From NCBI GenBank assembly GCA_023423215.1, contig JAFAFZ010000571.1, forward strand, positions 1 to 6,278: a stretch of 6,278 bases of DNA. Reading direction: 5' to 3'. The translations under genes and the position numbers were made by a program. Positions within the stretch are counted from its first letter, which is position 1. Each line of letters opens with the position of its first letter. Under the pieces are notes generated by a model. That model saw only the letters and a list, made by a program, of their open reading frames with translations, ran no database searches and was not told the origin of the DNA. Source of the DNA: Actinomycetes bacterium (lineage in GTDB: Bacteria; Actinomycetota; Acidimicrobiia; Acidimicrobiales; Microtrichaceae). Shown here piece by piece: positions 6,049 through 6,278 of this stretch.

Positions 6049-6076
6049 AGGGTACCGGGAGTGTGACACGCGTCAA
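6049..6076 (-). promoter_or_regulatory. Sigma-70-like promoter of the small unknown gene
   Basis: On the minus strand the -35 box TTGACG (6071-6076) and the -10 box TACCCT (6049-6054) are separated by 16 bases. This gives a start near 6042 and a leader of about 55 bases before the ATG at 5987. In such GC-rich DNA both boxes together are unlikely by chance, and they lie correctly placed in an intergenic region. Confidence 0.6.
6064..6075. promoter_or_regulatory. Possible operator: 12-bp inverted repeat over the -35/spacer
   Basis: TGAC-ACGC-GTCA is a 4+4 inverted repeat with a four-base centre. It covers most of the -35 box and the start of the spacer of the promoter at 6049-6076. A protein bound here would block RNA polymerase, so it could be a repressor site. 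The arms are short and chance occurrence is possible. Confidence 0.3.
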
Positions 6077-6134
6077 CAGGCGGAACACCCCACTTCTGAC
6101 GAATTCTCGGCGCCGGCGCGGTGAACGCTCCGCC

Positions 6135-6153
6135 GGGCGGCCGTCAGCCGCCC
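6135..6153 (-). terminator. Candidate GC-rich hairpin terminator after the right-edge oxidoreductase
   Basis: On the minus strand GGGCGGC-TGACG-GCCGCCC forms a perfect seven-base-pair stem with a five-base loop, starting 24 bases after the stop at 6178. No T-tract follows, so it is at best the T-less hairpin type proposed for GC-rich actinobacteria. It separates that gene from the promoter of the small gene. Confidence 0.35.
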
Positions 6154-6177
6154 CGGCCCGCCGCCCCAGCCGCCCGT

Positions 6178-6278
6178 TCAGCCGAGCGCGAGCGCGGCCC
6201 GTCGACCCTCGAGGATCGCCTCGTGGATCGTGCGCGGGGCGACGCAGTCCCCCACCCGCACGACGTGCAGCTCGGGCC
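6178..6278 (-). CDS. FAD-dependent (OYE/FadH-like) oxidoreductase, C-terminal 32 codons only
   Basis: Only the 3' end is inside the window. The reading RVGDCVAPRTIHEAILEGRR is followed by AALALG and a TGA at 6178-6180. The G-D-x-x-A-P-R motif plus the 'EAxxEGRRAA' helix is the usual C-terminal FAD-binding end of FadH/OYE-type and related pyridine-nucleotide-disulphide-type oxidoreductases. It parallels the RAGDAIAPRRAHAAVIDGER end of the oxidoreductase at 3044-5011 and, unlike that gene, terminates with a normal stop a few residues later. It might be the companion FadH/OYE enzyme of a mycofactocin locus, but 32 codons cannot prove that. Confidence 0.75.
   Translation of the reverse strand, partial: PELHVVRVGDCVAPRTIHEAILEGRRAALALG

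Noticed and set aside
5988..6177. A mycofactocin precursor peptide gene (mftA) or other small gene in the intergenic gap
   Set aside because: No short frame with an mftA-like C-terminus or a good ribosome site was seen; the gap is explained by a promoter and a hairpin.

Overview
The window is very GC-rich (about three quarters G+C by eye). Its dense, mostly minus-strand gene packing and strong G/C preference at third codon positions suggest a high-GC actinobacterium. I cannot place it more precisely.

Main region (1 to about 5011, all minus strand, read right to left): an electron-transfer operon. It begins with a three-domain FMN/4Fe-4S/FAD oxidoreductase of the old yellow enzyme/FadH/trimethylamine-dehydrogenase superfamily (3044-5011). 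From memory, its sequence most resembles the family named 'mycofactocin system FadH/OYE family oxidoreductase 2'. Next come ETF alpha (fixB-like, 1984-2922), an FAD-dependent ETF:quinone-oxidoreductase-like protein (fixC, 656-1984), its ferredoxin-like partner (fixX, 345-659) and the N-terminal part of ETF beta (fixA, 1-355, running off the left edge). The last three junctions overlap or nearly so (TGATG, ATGA, and an 11-base overlap if the ATG is the fixA start), so translation is probably coupled. The likely electron route is substrate, FMN and 4Fe-4S of the first enzyme, ETF alpha/beta, FixC/FixX, then the quinone pool. The direction of flow is not shown by sequence.

The most striking oddity is that the oxidoreductase has no stop codon where its family normally ends. 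All three minus-strand frames are open between its last recognisable residue and the ETF alpha start. Its own frame stays open through the ETF alpha gene and merges in frame with fixC, giving one uninterrupted 1451-codon frame (656-5011).

Right region: a divergent plus-strand GNAT acetyltransferase (5089-5607), and a convergent small minus-strand protein of unknown function (5613-5987) with a strong Shine-Dalgarno, a good promoter and a possible operator. After a GC-rich hairpin, the last 32 codons of a second FAD-dependent oxidoreductase enter from the right edge (6178-6278, minus). Its GDxxAPR motif makes it a probable relative of the first oxidoreductase. No RNA genes, CRISPR arrays, insertion sequences or phage features were seen.
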